A stretch of 64,000 nt of DNA from JANNNX01 sp031398745 (GTDB lineage Bacteria; Actinomycetota; Acidimicrobiia; Acidimicrobiales; CADCSY01). Under the pieces are notes generated by a model, which saw only the letters and a program-made list of their open reading frames with translations, had not been told where the DNA came from and ran no database searches. Below, one piece after another: positions 23,957 through 33,052 of this stretch. The DNA is taken from positions 26,466-90,465 of the forward strand of contig JANNNX010000057.1 in assembly GCA_031398745.1 (NCBI GenBank). The letters run 5' to 3'. The position numbers and the translations under genes were made by a program. Each line of letters starts with the position of its first letter. Within the stretch, counting starts at the first letter, position 1.

Positions 23957-25327
23957 ATGCCCCGCGTCCTCGACGAGCCGGTTCAGCGCTTCGTCGAGGA
24001 CGTCAGCGAGGCACTGCTCGCCCTGGCGCCAGGAGGGGCGGGTGCCGAGGGAGGCTTCCGGACCGAGGCCAGCGTCGACGCCGCCAACCTGGTCGCGGCC
24101 GTCATCGACGCCGACGGCCGCCATACCGACGACGAGCTGTGGGGCTACGCCGCGGCCATCGGACCCCACTCCGGCCACGAGCTGGCTGCCGCGACCCCCG
24201 AAGAACTGCGCCGCTCGGGCCTGCTCAGCGGCGCCGCGGCCTGGCTCGAGCAGCCTTCCGAGGCCTTTCGGCTGCTCCTCGATTCCGACCGTCACCACGG
24301 CACCGACCACGCCTGGCGCTACTACCAGCGGGCCATGGAGGTGGCCCACGCCACCGTCTCCCTCGACGTGGTCGCCTCACTGGTCGCGCTGGGCGCGGTG
24401 GACCGGTTCCGGGAGACGCTCCTGGGCTCCCTGCGCGGCGCTGGGGTGACACCTGTCCGCCACCCGATGCCGCCCTCGGCACCCACGTCCGGGGCACTCC
24501 CGGCGCCGCCCGCCGTCGAGTCCCGGCCCGTCGACGAGGTCCTGGCCGAGCTCGACGAGCTCATCGGCCTGGCCCCGGTCAAGGCCGAGGTCCGGCTGGT
24601 GGCCGCGCTGCTGCGGGTCCAGCAGATCCGTCGCCAACGGGGCCTGCCCGTCCCCGACGCCAGCCGCCACCTGGTCTTCAGCGGCAACCCGGGCACGGGC
24701 AAGACCACGGTGGCCCGCCTCCTGGCCCAGATCTACCGCAGCCTGGGCGTGGTCGAGGGTGGCCAGCTGGTGGAGACCGATCGCAGCCACCTCGTCGCGG
24801 GCTACGTCGGCCAGACCGCGCCCCGGGTGCGGGCGGTGGTCGAGTCGGCCCTGGGGGGCGTCCTGCTCATCGACGAGGCCCACGCCCTGGCTCGGGGGGG
24901 CGAGAACGACTTCGGTCGAGAGGCGATCGACACCCTGGTCAAGCTCATGGAAGACGAGCGTGAGCGCCTGGTCGTCATCGCGGCCGGCTACACCGACGAG
25001 ATGGAGGCGTTCGTCGACACCAACCCGGGTCTTCGGTCTCGCTTTCCCAAGACCATCACCTTCCCCGACTACAGCACCGACGAGCTGGTGGCCATCTTCG
25101 TCTCGATGGGCGAGCGCGATCGCTACGAGCCCGACGCCGACTCCCTGGTCGCCCTCCGCGCCATGCTCGACGCCCTGCCCCGGGACAAGGGCTTCGGCAA
25201 CGCCCGGCTCGTACGCAACATCTACGAGGCGGCCGTGGCCCGGCAGGCCGGTCGACTCGTCGCCGTCCCCCACCCCACCGACGAGCAACTGGTCACCCTC
25301 ACCGTCGCCGACATCCTGGCGCCCTAG
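23957..25327 (+). CDS. CbxX/CfxQ-type AAA ATPase with N-terminal helical domain
   Basis: A 456-residue protein. Residues 1-170 are helical and acidic with an AAVIDADGRHTDDELWGYAA stretch, reminiscent of TerB-like domains. The AAA module covers about 180-450, with Walker A SGNPGTGKTT near 244-253, Walker B VLLIDEAHAL near 302-311, sensor-1 region VIAAGY, and an RSRFPKTITFPDY arginine finger or sensor segment. CbxX-type ATPases remodel protein complexes such as rubisco or act in type VII secretion (EccA). TATCCT (23943-23948) lies 8 nt upstream of the ATG. First gene of the vWA/PspA operon. Confidence 0.85.
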   Translation: MPRVLDEPVQRFVEDVSEALLALAPGGAGAEGGFRTEASVDAANLVAAVIDADGRHTDDELWGYAAAIGPHSGHELAAATPEELRRSGLLSGAAAWLEQPSEAFRLLLDSDRHHGTDHAWRYYQRAMEVAHATVSLDVVASLVALGAVDRFRETLLGSLRGAGVTPVRHPMPPSAPTSGALPAPPAVESRPVDEVLAELDELIGLAPVKAEVRLVAALLRVQQIRRQRGLPVPDASRHLVFSGNPGTGKTTVARLLAQIYRSLGVVEGGQLVETDRSHLVAGYVGQTAPRVRAVVESALGGVLLIDEAHALARGGENDFGREAIDTLVKLMEDERERLVVIAAGYTDEMEAFVDTNPGLRSRFPKTITFPDYSTDELVAIFVSMGERDRYEPDADSLVALRAMLDALPRDKGFGNARLVRNIYEAAVARQAGRLVAVPHPTDEQLVTLTVADILAP

Positions 25328-25335
25328 GGACACCG

Positions 25336-26391
25336 ATGCTGCCTCGACTGATCGCCGTGGTGACGGCAGTGGCCCTCGTCCTCGGCGCGCTGGCAGTCCG
25401 CAACAACCTGGACGACGAAGGCGACGCGGGGGCCGGGAACGCCGATGGGCCGATACGCCTGGTGTGCGCCCGGGAGCTGGCCGACGCCTGTGGCGACCTC
25501 GAGGGCGGCGACGTCTCGGTGGTGGTCGAAGACGCCAGCACCACGGCCGACCGCCTGGCCGGGGGCAACGGCCGGCCCGATCTCGATGCCTGGCTGACCA
25601 TCGATCCTTGGCCCGCGATGGTCGAGGACGCCCGAGCCCGGGCGGGAGCCGAGCCGGTGCTGGCTTCCACCAGCGACGTCCTGGCCCGCTCCCCGTTGGT
25701 CATCGTGGCCAAGGCCGACCGGGCCGACGTCCTCGCCCGAGCTTGCGCGACGACGTCGGTCGAGTGGTCCTGCGTGGGCCAGCACGCGGGGGCCAGCTGG
25801 GCGTCGCTCGGCGGCGACGAGACCTGGGGCTCGGTACGCCCCGGCCACCTCTCGCCGGACACATCGGCCTCCGGCCTGGCCGTACTGGCCCAGGCCAGCG
25901 CCTCCTACGCCGGCCGAGCCGACCTGAGCGCCAACGACCTCGACGACCCGGCCTATCGGCGATGGCTGACCACCCTCGAGCGATCGGTACCCACCTTCAC
26001 CCCGTCGGCCAGCTCGCCGGTCGAGGAGGTGCTCCAACGCCCTACCTACGACGTGGTGGGCACCACCGAGGCTGACGCGACGACGACCCTCGAGCGCTCG
26101 CCTGGCCGGCGAGGCAGCCTGACGATCTTCTACCCTCAGCCGATGGTGACCGCGGACGTCGTGTTGGTCAGCGTCGGCGGCGGCGCCCTCCCCGATAGTC
26201 TCGGCTCGGACGCCAGCCGCGCCCTCGCCGGGGCCGGGTGGCGGGACGCCGGTACCGGCGGTTCGCCTCCTGCAGGTGCGCCGTTGTCGAACGGCGAGCC
26301 GGTGTTGGCGTCGCTCCCGGCGAGCTCGGGGCTGCCGTCGGCCGGCACGTTGGCCGCCCTGCGCCGGGTCTGGCAGGAGGTCGTCCGATGA
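25336..26391 (+). CDS. Membrane-anchored solute-binding-like protein
   Basis: A 351-residue protein with an N-terminal hydrophobic anchor (residues 3-20), then a domain with a fold pattern like periplasmic type II binding proteins (IRLVCARELADACGDL, then DASTTADRLAGG, followed by DAWLTIDPWPAMV). It resembles the N-terminal half of the next protein in layout. No substrate or transporter partner is apparent. It begins 8 nt after the ATPase stop and overlaps the next start by 4 bp. An anchored sensor or scaffold is more likely than a transport component. Confidence 0.6.
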   Translation: MLPRLIAVVTAVALVLGALAVRNNLDDEGDAGAGNADGPIRLVCARELADACGDLEGGDVSVVVEDASTTADRLAGGNGRPDLDAWLTIDPWPAMVEDARARAGAEPVLASTSDVLARSPLVIVAKADRADVLARACATTSVEWSCVGQHAGASWASLGGDETWGSVRPGHLSPDTSASGLAVLAQASASYAGRADLSANDLDDPAYRRWLTTLERSVPTFTPSASSPVEEVLQRPTYDVVGTTEADATTTLERSPGRRGSLTIFYPQPMVTADVVLVSVGGGALPDSLGSDASRALAGAGWRDAGTGGSPPAGAPLSNGEPVLASLPASSGLPSAGTLAALRRVWQEVVR

Positions 26392-28217
26392 GGCGCTGGT
26401 CCGGCGCCCGAGCGATCGTGGCCGTGCTCGCCGCCGTCAGCTTGTCGGCGGCCTGCACGTCGGACGGTGACAGCTCCGGCTCCTCCGGCCTCGAGGGGGC
26501 CGATCCCGGGGACTGCACGCCCGTCGACATGGCCGTCTCGCCCGAGAAGATTTCACTGCTGACCGAGCTGGCCCGGACCTTCAACGAGAGCGACGCCGCC
26601 GAGCTCGACGAGGGATGCGTGTTCATCCGCCCCGCCCGCAAGTCATCGGGAACGGCTGCCAACCTGCTCAGCGAGGGCTGGCCCGACGAAGAGACCAATG
26701 GGGCCCGACCGGTCGTCTGGTCGCCCGCGTCGAGCGCCTGGGCCTCGGTCGTCAACCAACGCCTGGACGAGCAGGGCCAGGACCCGATCGCGGGGACCGC
26801 CGAGCCGTTTATGCTCACCCCCCTGGTCATCGCCATGCCCCAGCCGATGGCCGACGCCCTCGGGTACCCCGAGCGGGCGATCGGTTGGAGCGACATCCTC
26901 GCCCTGGCCTCGGACCCCCAGGGATGGGCGGCCTACGGCCACCCCGAGTGGGGCGCGTTCAAGCTCGGCAAGACCAACCCCAACTTCTCGACGAGCGGCC
27001 TGTCGAGCACGATCGCCCAGTACTACGCGGCCACCGGCAAGACCACCGACCTCACCCTCGAGGACCTGGCCCGACCCGAGGTCCAGGAGTTCGCCACCAC
27101 CGTCGAGTCGGCCGTCGTCCACTACGGCGACATCACCCCGACCTTCCTCAACAACTGGTATCGCAACGACGCCCAGGGGACCGCCCTCACCTACGTCTCC
27201 GCGGTGGCGGTCGAGGAGAAGTCGGTCATCGACTACAACCAGGGCAACCCCGACGGCGTGCTCGACCCTGGCGAGGAGGCGGTGCCTCCCAAGACCCCCC
27301 TGGTCGCCATCTACCCGAAGGAGGGCACCCTCTACTCGGACAACCCCTACATCGTGCTCGACGCCCCCTGGGTCAGCGACGAGCAGCGGGAGGGAGCGGA
27401 ACGCTTCGAGGAATTCGTCCGCCAGCCCGAGAACCAGGAGAAGGTGCTGGCCTTTGGGTTCCGGCCCGGAAACACCGAGGTGGCGCTGTCCGACCCGATC
27501 GTGGCGGCCAATGGCGTCGACCCCGACCAGCCCCAGACCCTGCTCGAGGTCCCCGACCCGCCGGTGACGGTCGAGATCCTCGATGCCTGGGCCACGCAGC
27601 GCAAGAAGGCCAAGGTGCTGATCGTCCTCGACGTGTCGGGCTCGATGGCCGAGCCGGCGGGCGACGACCGCGGGAGCACCAAGCTCGACCTGGCCAAGGA
27701 GGCGATCATCGCCGCCCTGGACGACTTCGCCCCGGAGGACGAGGTGGGGCTGCGCATCTTCACCAGCGACGTCGGGCCCGACGGTGCCACCACCCGAGAT
27801 CTGGTCCCCATTGGACCGATCGGCACCCAACGAGAAACGATGGCCTCGGCCATCCGGAGCCTGGTACCGCTCAACGCCACCCCGCTCTACACCGTGACCC
27901 AGGCCAGCTACGAGGACCTGCGCCAGGCGTATGACCCGTCGCGCATCAACGCGGTCGTGCTCCTCACCGATGGGCGCAATGACGACGGCGACACCAGTGA
28001 CGACCGAGCCCAGCTCGACGAGCTGCTCGACACCCTCGGCTCGGGCGCCGAGGGCCAGGCCGCCCGGCCGGTGCGGGTGTTCCCCATCGCCTACGGCCAG
28101 GACGCCGACATCGGCGTGTTGCGGGAGGTGGCGGAGGCGTCCGACGCCGCCGTGTACGACGCCAGCGACGCCAGCACCATCGCCACCGTGTTCACCGCGG
28201 TCATCTCCAACTTCTGA
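26388..28217 (+). CDS. Lipoprotein with solute-binding and von Willebrand A domains
   Basis: A 609-residue lipoprotein: signal ending in SLSAACTSDG, a type II solute-binding-like domain (about residues 40-390), and a C-terminal vWA domain. The MIDAS motif DVSGS is at 415-419, followed by TPLYTVT and LLTDGRNDDGD, which supply further metal ligands. vWA domains bind proteins through a divalent metal, often beside a AAA ATPase in metal-insertion or assembly systems, as here. ATG 26388 overlaps the preceding stop (ATGA). The vWA is outside the membrane while the ATPase is cytosolic, so they cannot contact without a link. Confidence 0.82.
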   Translation: MRRWSGARAIVAVLAAVSLSAACTSDGDSSGSSGLEGADPGDCTPVDMAVSPEKISLLTELARTFNESDAAELDEGCVFIRPARKSSGTAANLLSEGWPDEETNGARPVVWSPASSAWASVVNQRLDEQGQDPIAGTAEPFMLTPLVIAMPQPMADALGYPERAIGWSDILALASDPQGWAAYGHPEWGAFKLGKTNPNFSTSGLSSTIAQYYAATGKTTDLTLEDLARPEVQEFATTVESAVVHYGDITPTFLNNWYRNDAQGTALTYVSAVAVEEKSVIDYNQGNPDGVLDPGEEAVPPKTPLVAIYPKEGTLYSDNPYIVLDAPWVSDEQREGAERFEEFVRQPENQEKVLAFGFRPGNTEVALSDPIVAANGVDPDQPQTLLEVPDPPVTVEILDAWATQRKKAKVLIVLDVSGSMAEPAGDDRGSTKLDLAKEAIIAALDDFAPEDEVGLRIFTSDVGPDGATTRDLVPIGPIGTQRETMASAIRSLVPLNATPLYTVTQASYEDLRQAYDPSRINAVVLLTDGRNDDGDTSDDRAQLDELLDTLGSGAEGQAARPVRVFPIAYGQDADIGVLREVAEASDAAVYDASDASTIATVFTAVISNF

Positions 28218-28226
28218 ACGGCGCCG

Positions 28227-28988
28227 GTGCCCCGCCTGCGCGATCGCCTCCTCACCCCGATCGTGGCCCGGGCCATGACCTCACCGACGGCCATCGTCCT
28301 GGCCGGCGTGGGGGCCTCGGCCGCCATCCTCGTCGGTGCCCCGGCCATCGGGGTGGTGGCGGCCGCCGGTCTGGCCTGGGGTGGGCGGGTGGCGCTGGCG
28401 GTCCCGCGCCGGTCGGCGCCCCGGATCGAGGCCCGACGCCTCGACGAACCGTGGCGGTCGTTCGTGCGCGGCGCGGTCGATGCCCGGAGCCGCTTCGACG
28501 AGGCCGTGACCTCGGTGCCCCCCGGGCCGCTGCGCGACCGGCTCACCCTGCTCGGCAACCAGATCGCGGCTGGCGTCGAGCAGTGCTGGCAGGTGGCCAC
28601 CCGAGCCCAGCAGGTGAGCCGGGCGCTGGGGCAGCTCGACACCACCGATGCCCGGGCCCGGCTGGCCCAGCTGTCGGCGAGCGCCCCGCCGACGGACGGT
28701 TCGGACCCTGACCACCCGACCGACCACATGGTCGAGGCCTTGCGAGCCCAGCTGGCCACCGCCGACCGCATGGCCCGCGTGGCCGCCGATGCCCATGCCA
28801 AGCTCCAGTTGCTGGACGCCCGACTCGACGAGGCAGTAGCCCGAGCCGTCGAGCTGTCGATCGGTGCCAGCAACGACGCCACTCTGGGAGGGGTCGGCGG
28901 CGACGTCGACGCCGTCGTCGGCGACCTCGAGGCCCTCCGCCAAGCCCTCGAGGAGGCGGGTGGCTCGCCGTCGGCCGCGAGCGCCTGA
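28227..28988 (+). CDS. Membrane-hairpin coiled-coil protein, function unknown
   Basis: A 253-residue protein with an N-terminal hydrophobic stretch (about residues 19-58, two short helices) followed by alpha-helical, alanine- and glutamine-rich segments likely to form coiled coils (residues 80-245). No family recognised with confidence; the layout is similar to XpaC-like proteins that accompany TelA or PspA genes. GTG 28227 lies 9 nt after the vWA gene stop, so it is co-translated with it. The probable site is the inner face of the membrane. Confidence 0.55.
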   Translation: MPRLRDRLLTPIVARAMTSPTAIVLAGVGASAAILVGAPAIGVVAAAGLAWGGRVALAVPRRSAPRIEARRLDEPWRSFVRGAVDARSRFDEAVTSVPPGPLRDRLTLLGNQIAAGVEQCWQVATRAQQVSRALGQLDTTDARARLAQLSASAPPTDGSDPDHPTDHMVEALRAQLATADRMARVAADAHAKLQLLDARLDEAVARAVELSIGASNDATLGGVGGDVDAVVGDLEALRQALEEAGGSPSAASA

Positions 28989-29027
28989 CCCTCGCCCCAG
29001 TCCTGACGGACCCGTACGATCGGGCCC

Positions 29028-29858
29028 ATGCTGAAGCTCCTTCGCCGGTCGTGGCAGTACGTCACCGCCCTGCTCACCAACCGGTTCAACGAGGCCGCCG
29101 ATCCCCGGGTGCAGCTCGAGCAGGCGATCCTGGAGGCCCAGGAGCAACACCGTCGCCTCCGCGAGCAGGCGGCCAACGTGATCGCCAACCAGAAGCAGAC
29201 CGAGATGCGCCTCGATCGGGCGTTGAGCGAGCTCGAGAAGGTCAACGGCAATGCTCGCCAGGCCCTGGTCATGGCCTCGGAGGCGGAGCACGCCGGCGAC
29301 ACCGACAAGGCGGCCGAGTACAACCGCACGGCCGAGACGTTCGCCAACCGGCTCATCGCCCTCGAGCAAGAGGTCGAGATGCTCAAGGAGATGCACCTCC
29401 AGGCCACCCGGGCCACCGACCAGGCCAAGGCCGCGGTCAACCAGAACTCGGCCTCCCTCCAGAAGAAGCTCTCCGACCGCCAGCGCCTCCTGTCGCAGCT
29501 CGACCAGGCCAAGATGCAGGAGCAGGTCAACGCCGCCATGGCGTCGCTGTCGGACACCGTCGGCCAGGACGTGCCCACCTTCGACGAGGTCCGAGACAAG
29601 ATCGAGGCCCGTCAGGCCAAGGCCGAGGGCATGAACGAGCTGGTGGGCAGTTCGGTGGAGAGCCGGATGCTCGAGGTCGAGCAGGCCGCCCGCAACAACG
29701 AGGCCCAGGCCCGGCTCTCCCAGCTCCGCTCTCAGCTCGGCCTGTCCGGACCGGCCGAGGCCACGCCCGCCGCGTCCCCCGCCGCTGCACCCGCTTCACC
29801 CGCCGCACCCGCCGCTCCCACCGACGACCCCGGGTCCTCCGGCGCCGGGGGGGCTTGA
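29028..29858 (+). CDS. PspA/IM30 family membrane-stress protein
   Basis: A 276-residue protein whose first 225 residues match the PspA coiled-coil hairpin: amphipathic N-terminal helix (LKLLRRSWQYVTALLTNRFN), then ADPRVQLEQAILEAQEQHRR, and long heptads. The tail from 238 is Ala/Pro-rich and low complexity, atypical of E. coli PspA. Family members form ESCRT-III-like rods that protect or remodel the inner membrane under stress. TACGAT (29015-29020) lies 7 nt before ATG, so it has its own leaderless promoter inside the AAA-vWA operon. It ends 7 bp before the convergent enolase gene. Confidence 0.9.
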   Translation: MLKLLRRSWQYVTALLTNRFNEAADPRVQLEQAILEAQEQHRRLREQAANVIANQKQTEMRLDRALSELEKVNGNARQALVMASEAEHAGDTDKAAEYNRTAETFANRLIALEQEVEMLKEMHLQATRATDQAKAAVNQNSASLQKKLSDRQRLLSQLDQAKMQEQVNAAMASLSDTVGQDVPTFDEVRDKIEARQAKAEGMNELVGSSVESRMLEVEQAARNNEAQARLSQLRSQLGLSGPAEATPAASPAAAPASPAAPAAPTDDPGSSGAGGA

Positions 29859-29865
29859 CCTCGGC

Positions 29866-30957
29866 TCAGCCGATGCGGAAGCGGTCGACGGCGGCCGCGT
29901 CCCAGCGAATCCCGTGGCCCGGCCGATCGGGTGGGGCCATGTGACCGTCGACCGCCACCAGCGTCTCCTCCAGGAGGTCGTCGATGAGCGGGAAGTGCTC
30001 GATCGAGGTGGCCGCCGGGGCGGCCGCGGCGAGGTGGACGTGGAGTTCGGGAAGGAAGTGGGGGCTCACGCTTGCGCCGAGCGCCTCGGCCAGGGTGGCG
30101 ATCCGAAGCCACTCGGTGACCCCGCCGACCAACGGTGCATCGGGCATGACCACCGCGGCCGCTCCCGCCTGCAGGTAGGCGGCGAACTCGAAGCGGCCGA
30201 GCAGGTGCTCACCCACGGCGATCGGCACACCGACCCGAGACGCCAGCCGTGCGTGGCCGGCCACGTCGTCCGACCGGAGCGGCTCCTCCATCCAGTAGAC
30301 GTCGAGGTCGGCCAACCGGCGTCCGAGCCACAGGGCCCCGGCCTGGTCGAGGCGCTCGTTGCAGTCGACCATGAGTCGAACGTCGTCGCCGACCGCGTCC
30401 CGCACCCCGGCGACCCGCTCGGCGTCCTCCTCCAGGCGACGAGCCCCGACCCGGAGCTTGACCGCCTGGTAGCCCTCGTCGAGGTACGAGCGGGTGCCGG
30501 CCACCAGCTCGTCGAGGGTCATCTGGTTGGTCGATCGACCGCTGCCGTACACCTCGATGGTGTCGCGGACGCTGCCGAGCAGGCGGTGCAACGGCAGATC
30601 GGCCCGGCGGGCACGCAGGTCCCACACCGCGATGTCGATCGCCGAGAGGGCCGGCAGGGCGACACCCCGGCCCAGGCGGTGGGTCCGGTCCCAGAGGTCG
30701 AGCCAGGTGCGGTCCCAGCCGTCGAGTCGAGTGCCCAGCACCAGCGGGCGGTCGGTCGCCGCTATCAGGGCGACCACGGCCTCGGCACCTCCGGTCAGCG
30801 CGTAGGTAAAGCCGGTGCCGATCGCGCCCTCGTCGTCGGCCAGGGTGACGACCACGACGTCCACCCCGGTGGCTCCCGACCCGCCCCGAGCGCCCTCGAA
30901 GGGCACCCGGCACCAGGCGACGTCGAGCCGGGTAATCGTCGGGGACGTGGCGGTCAT
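29866..30957 (-). CDS. Enolase-superfamily enzyme of the mandelate racemase/muconate lactonizing group
   Basis: A 363-residue (alpha/beta)8-barrel enzyme with a capping N-terminal domain. Metal ligands are Asp in MVDCNERLD, Glu in YWMEEPL and Glu in AVGEHL; the acid/base His is in SPHFLPELHVHLA. The usual KxK catalytic dyad reads KLR, so the second lysine is arginine. It could be a sugar-acid dehydratase or a racemase; the specificity is not readable. ATG 30957 sits 11 bp before the acyl-CoA synthetase stop at 30968, so the two genes probably form one transcript. Confidence 0.8.
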   Translation of the reverse strand: MTATSPTITRLDVAWCRVPFEGARGGSGATGVDVVVVTLADDEGAIGTGFTYALTGGAEAVVALIAATDRPLVLGTRLDGWDRTWLDLWDRTHRLGRGVALPALSAIDIAVWDLRARRADLPLHRLLGSVRDTIEVYGSGRSTNQMTLDELVAGTRSYLDEGYQAVKLRVGARRLEEDAERVAGVRDAVGDDVRLMVDCNERLDQAGALWLGRRLADLDVYWMEEPLRSDDVAGHARLASRVGVPIAVGEHLLGRFEFAAYLQAGAAAVVMPDAPLVGGVTEWLRIATLAEALGASVSPHFLPELHVHLAAAAPAATSIEHFPLIDDLLEETLVAVDGHMAPPDRPGHGIRWDAAAVDRFRIG

Positions 30958-30967
30958 GCGGAGCCCC

Positions 30968-33028
30968 TCACCGCAGCTGGATGAGGGCGTCCAGCGCGAC
31001 CAGGCCCCGGCTGGTGATCCGCACCGGGTTGAGGTCCAGCTCAGCGATCTCGGGGTGCGAGGCGATGACCTCGCCGACCGACACCAGGAGCCGAGCCAGC
31101 GCAGCCCGATCGGCGGCCGGCTGGCCCCGGTAACCGTCGAGGATCCGGGGCACGGGGAAGCTGGCGACCATGTCGGCGGCCTCGGCCAGGGACAGGGGAG
31201 CCAGGCGCAGGACGGCCTCATCGACCGCCTCGACCAGCACGCCGCCCACGCCCAGGAGCACCACCGGGCCGAAGACCGGATCGTGCACGGCGCCCACGAT
31301 CAGCTCAGCCCCCGCTGGGGCCATGGCCTCGACCAGGTACCTGCTGGGGTGCCCAGGTCGGATGGCGTCGATCGCATCGAGGGCGGCCTCGAGGTCGGCC
31401 TGGGTGCGCACCCCCACGTGTACCCCACCCACGTCGGACTTGTGCAGCACGGTGGCGTCGAGAACCTTGACCACCACCGGGGCACCCAGCTCGGCCAGGG
31501 CCTCGGCCGCTGCCGCCCGGGTGTCGCACGGCCGCCGGGCCGGCATCCGGACCCCGAGAGCCTCGAAGACTGCCTTGGCCTGGTCCTCGTCGAGCGCCTC
31601 GGGCCCGAGGGGTGTGCTGGTCGGCACTCGAGGGCCGCGTGGACTCGGCCCATCGTCGCCCCCGACGTTCGCGGCGTGTGGTCCAAGACGGTGGCGAGCC
31701 CGGGCGTCGGCCACGCGGGCTCGGATCCCGGCCGCCCCCCGCTCGGGGCTGAGATACACCGGCACCCCGGCCGCTTCCAGAGCCGGTCGCAGCAGGTCCA
31801 AGTCGGCTCGGGCGCCTTCGGTGACGTAGACCGCGGGGACCGGTGACCGGCCGAAGGCGGCCACCGGGTCGAACGACGATTCGATGAGGGCGTACCCGAT
31901 GAGCCCATCGACGACCGGGTCGGCAGTCACGGCGGCCACGACATCGGCGAAGGTCTCCTCCGGCCGGCCGGTGTCGACCGGGTTGCGCTGGTAGGTGATC
32001 GGCGGCAGCAGGGTTCCGAGGCGCTCCACGGTGGCGTCGGCCAGCTCGGGGACGGCGACCCCGGCGCTACGTAGGGCGTCGGCGATGATCAGGCCGGGGC
32101 CGGCCTGACCGGTGACCACGGCGATGCCCGGGTCGGCGGCCGGGGCCATGCGTCCCTGGGAGAGGGCGTGCACCGCGTCGACCAGCTCGGTCGGGGTGTC
32201 GACGACGACCGCCCCCGCCTGGGTCAGGGCCGAGCGGGAGAGGGCGAAGTCGCCGGTGAGGGCGCCGGTGTGCGATTGGGCGAACGCTCCGACGTCGGCC
32301 CGGCCGATCTTCAGGGCCACGACCGGCACCCGGTCGGCGGCACGCTCGACGGCCTCGACCACCGCCCGACCGTCGGTCAGGCCCTCGACGTGGAGGCCGA
32401 TGGCCTTGGTCTCGGGATCGCCGGCCAGGTGGTCGAGCACATCGACGAAGCCCACGTCGATGGCGTTACCGAGACCCACTGCCAGCCGGATGCCGACGCC
32501 CTCGTCCCGGCACAGGAAGGCGAGGGCGATGTTCACTCCACCCGATTGGGCCACGATCGACACCCGGCCGGCTGGCAGCTCGGCCACGGCCGGCATGAAA
32601 CAGGCCCGGACCTCGTCGATCGGATTGATGAAGCCCGAGGTGTTGGGGCCCAGCAGGCGGATACCGCTCTCGGCCACGATGGCCTGGATCTCGGCCTGGA
32701 TGGCCTCGCCCTCGACCCCGCTCTCGGCGAAGCCCCCGGCGTGGACCACCGCCGCACCGACACCGGCAGCGACCGCATCCCGCAACACTCCGGGAACCGC
32801 TGACGGCGGGACGACCAGCAGCGCCAGGTCGACCTGCTCGGGCACGTCCTGGAGTCGGGCATACGCCGGCCGGCCGAGGATGGAGGCCTCCCGGGGATTG
32901 ATCGGGTGCAGGCCCCCCGGGAACGCCAGCAGGGCGGTCAGTAGGGCGTGGCCGGCTTTGGTCGGCGAGGCCGAGGCCCCCACCACGGCGATGGCGCGCG
33001 GCGAGAACAGGGCAGACAGGTCCGTCAT
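30968..33028 (-). CDS. ADP-forming acyl-CoA synthetase (single-chain)
   Basis: A 686-residue fusion of the CoA-binding domain (IAVVGASASPTKAGHAL), a succinyl-CoA-ligase-like middle domain and a C-terminal ATP-grasp module. The transient phosphohistidine is in the SHTGALTGDF motif near residue 255. Such enzymes interconvert acyl-CoA plus ADP and phosphate with the acid and ATP, acting on acetate or aryl acids. TACCAT (33041-33036) lies 7 nt before the ATG. The gene shares a transcript with the enolase-like enzyme, which might feed it an acid substrate. Confidence 0.85.
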   Translation of the reverse strand: MTDLSALFSPRAIAVVGASASPTKAGHALLTALLAFPGGLHPINPREASILGRPAYARLQDVPEQVDLALLVVPPSAVPGVLRDAVAAGVGAAVVHAGGFAESGVEGEAIQAEIQAIVAESGIRLLGPNTSGFINPIDEVRACFMPAVAELPAGRVSIVAQSGGVNIALAFLCRDEGVGIRLAVGLGNAIDVGFVDVLDHLAGDPETKAIGLHVEGLTDGRAVVEAVERAADRVPVVALKIGRADVGAFAQSHTGALTGDFALSRSALTQAGAVVVDTPTELVDAVHALSQGRMAPAADPGIAVVTGQAGPGLIIADALRSAGVAVPELADATVERLGTLLPPITYQRNPVDTGRPEETFADVVAAVTADPVVDGLIGYALIESSFDPVAAFGRSPVPAVYVTEGARADLDLLRPALEAAGVPVYLSPERGAAGIRARVADARARHRLGPHAANVGGDDGPSPRGPRVPTSTPLGPEALDEDQAKAVFEALGVRMPARRPCDTRAAAAEALAELGAPVVVKVLDATVLHKSDVGGVHVGVRTQADLEAALDAIDAIRPGHPSRYLVEAMAPAGAELIVGAVHDPVFGPVVLLGVGGVLVEAVDEAVLRLAPLSLAEAADMVASFPVPRILDGYRGQPAADRAALARLLVSVGEVIASHPEIAELDLNPVRITSRGLVALDALIQLR

Positions 33029-33052
33029 CCGCCGGATGGTACGAGATGTCGC

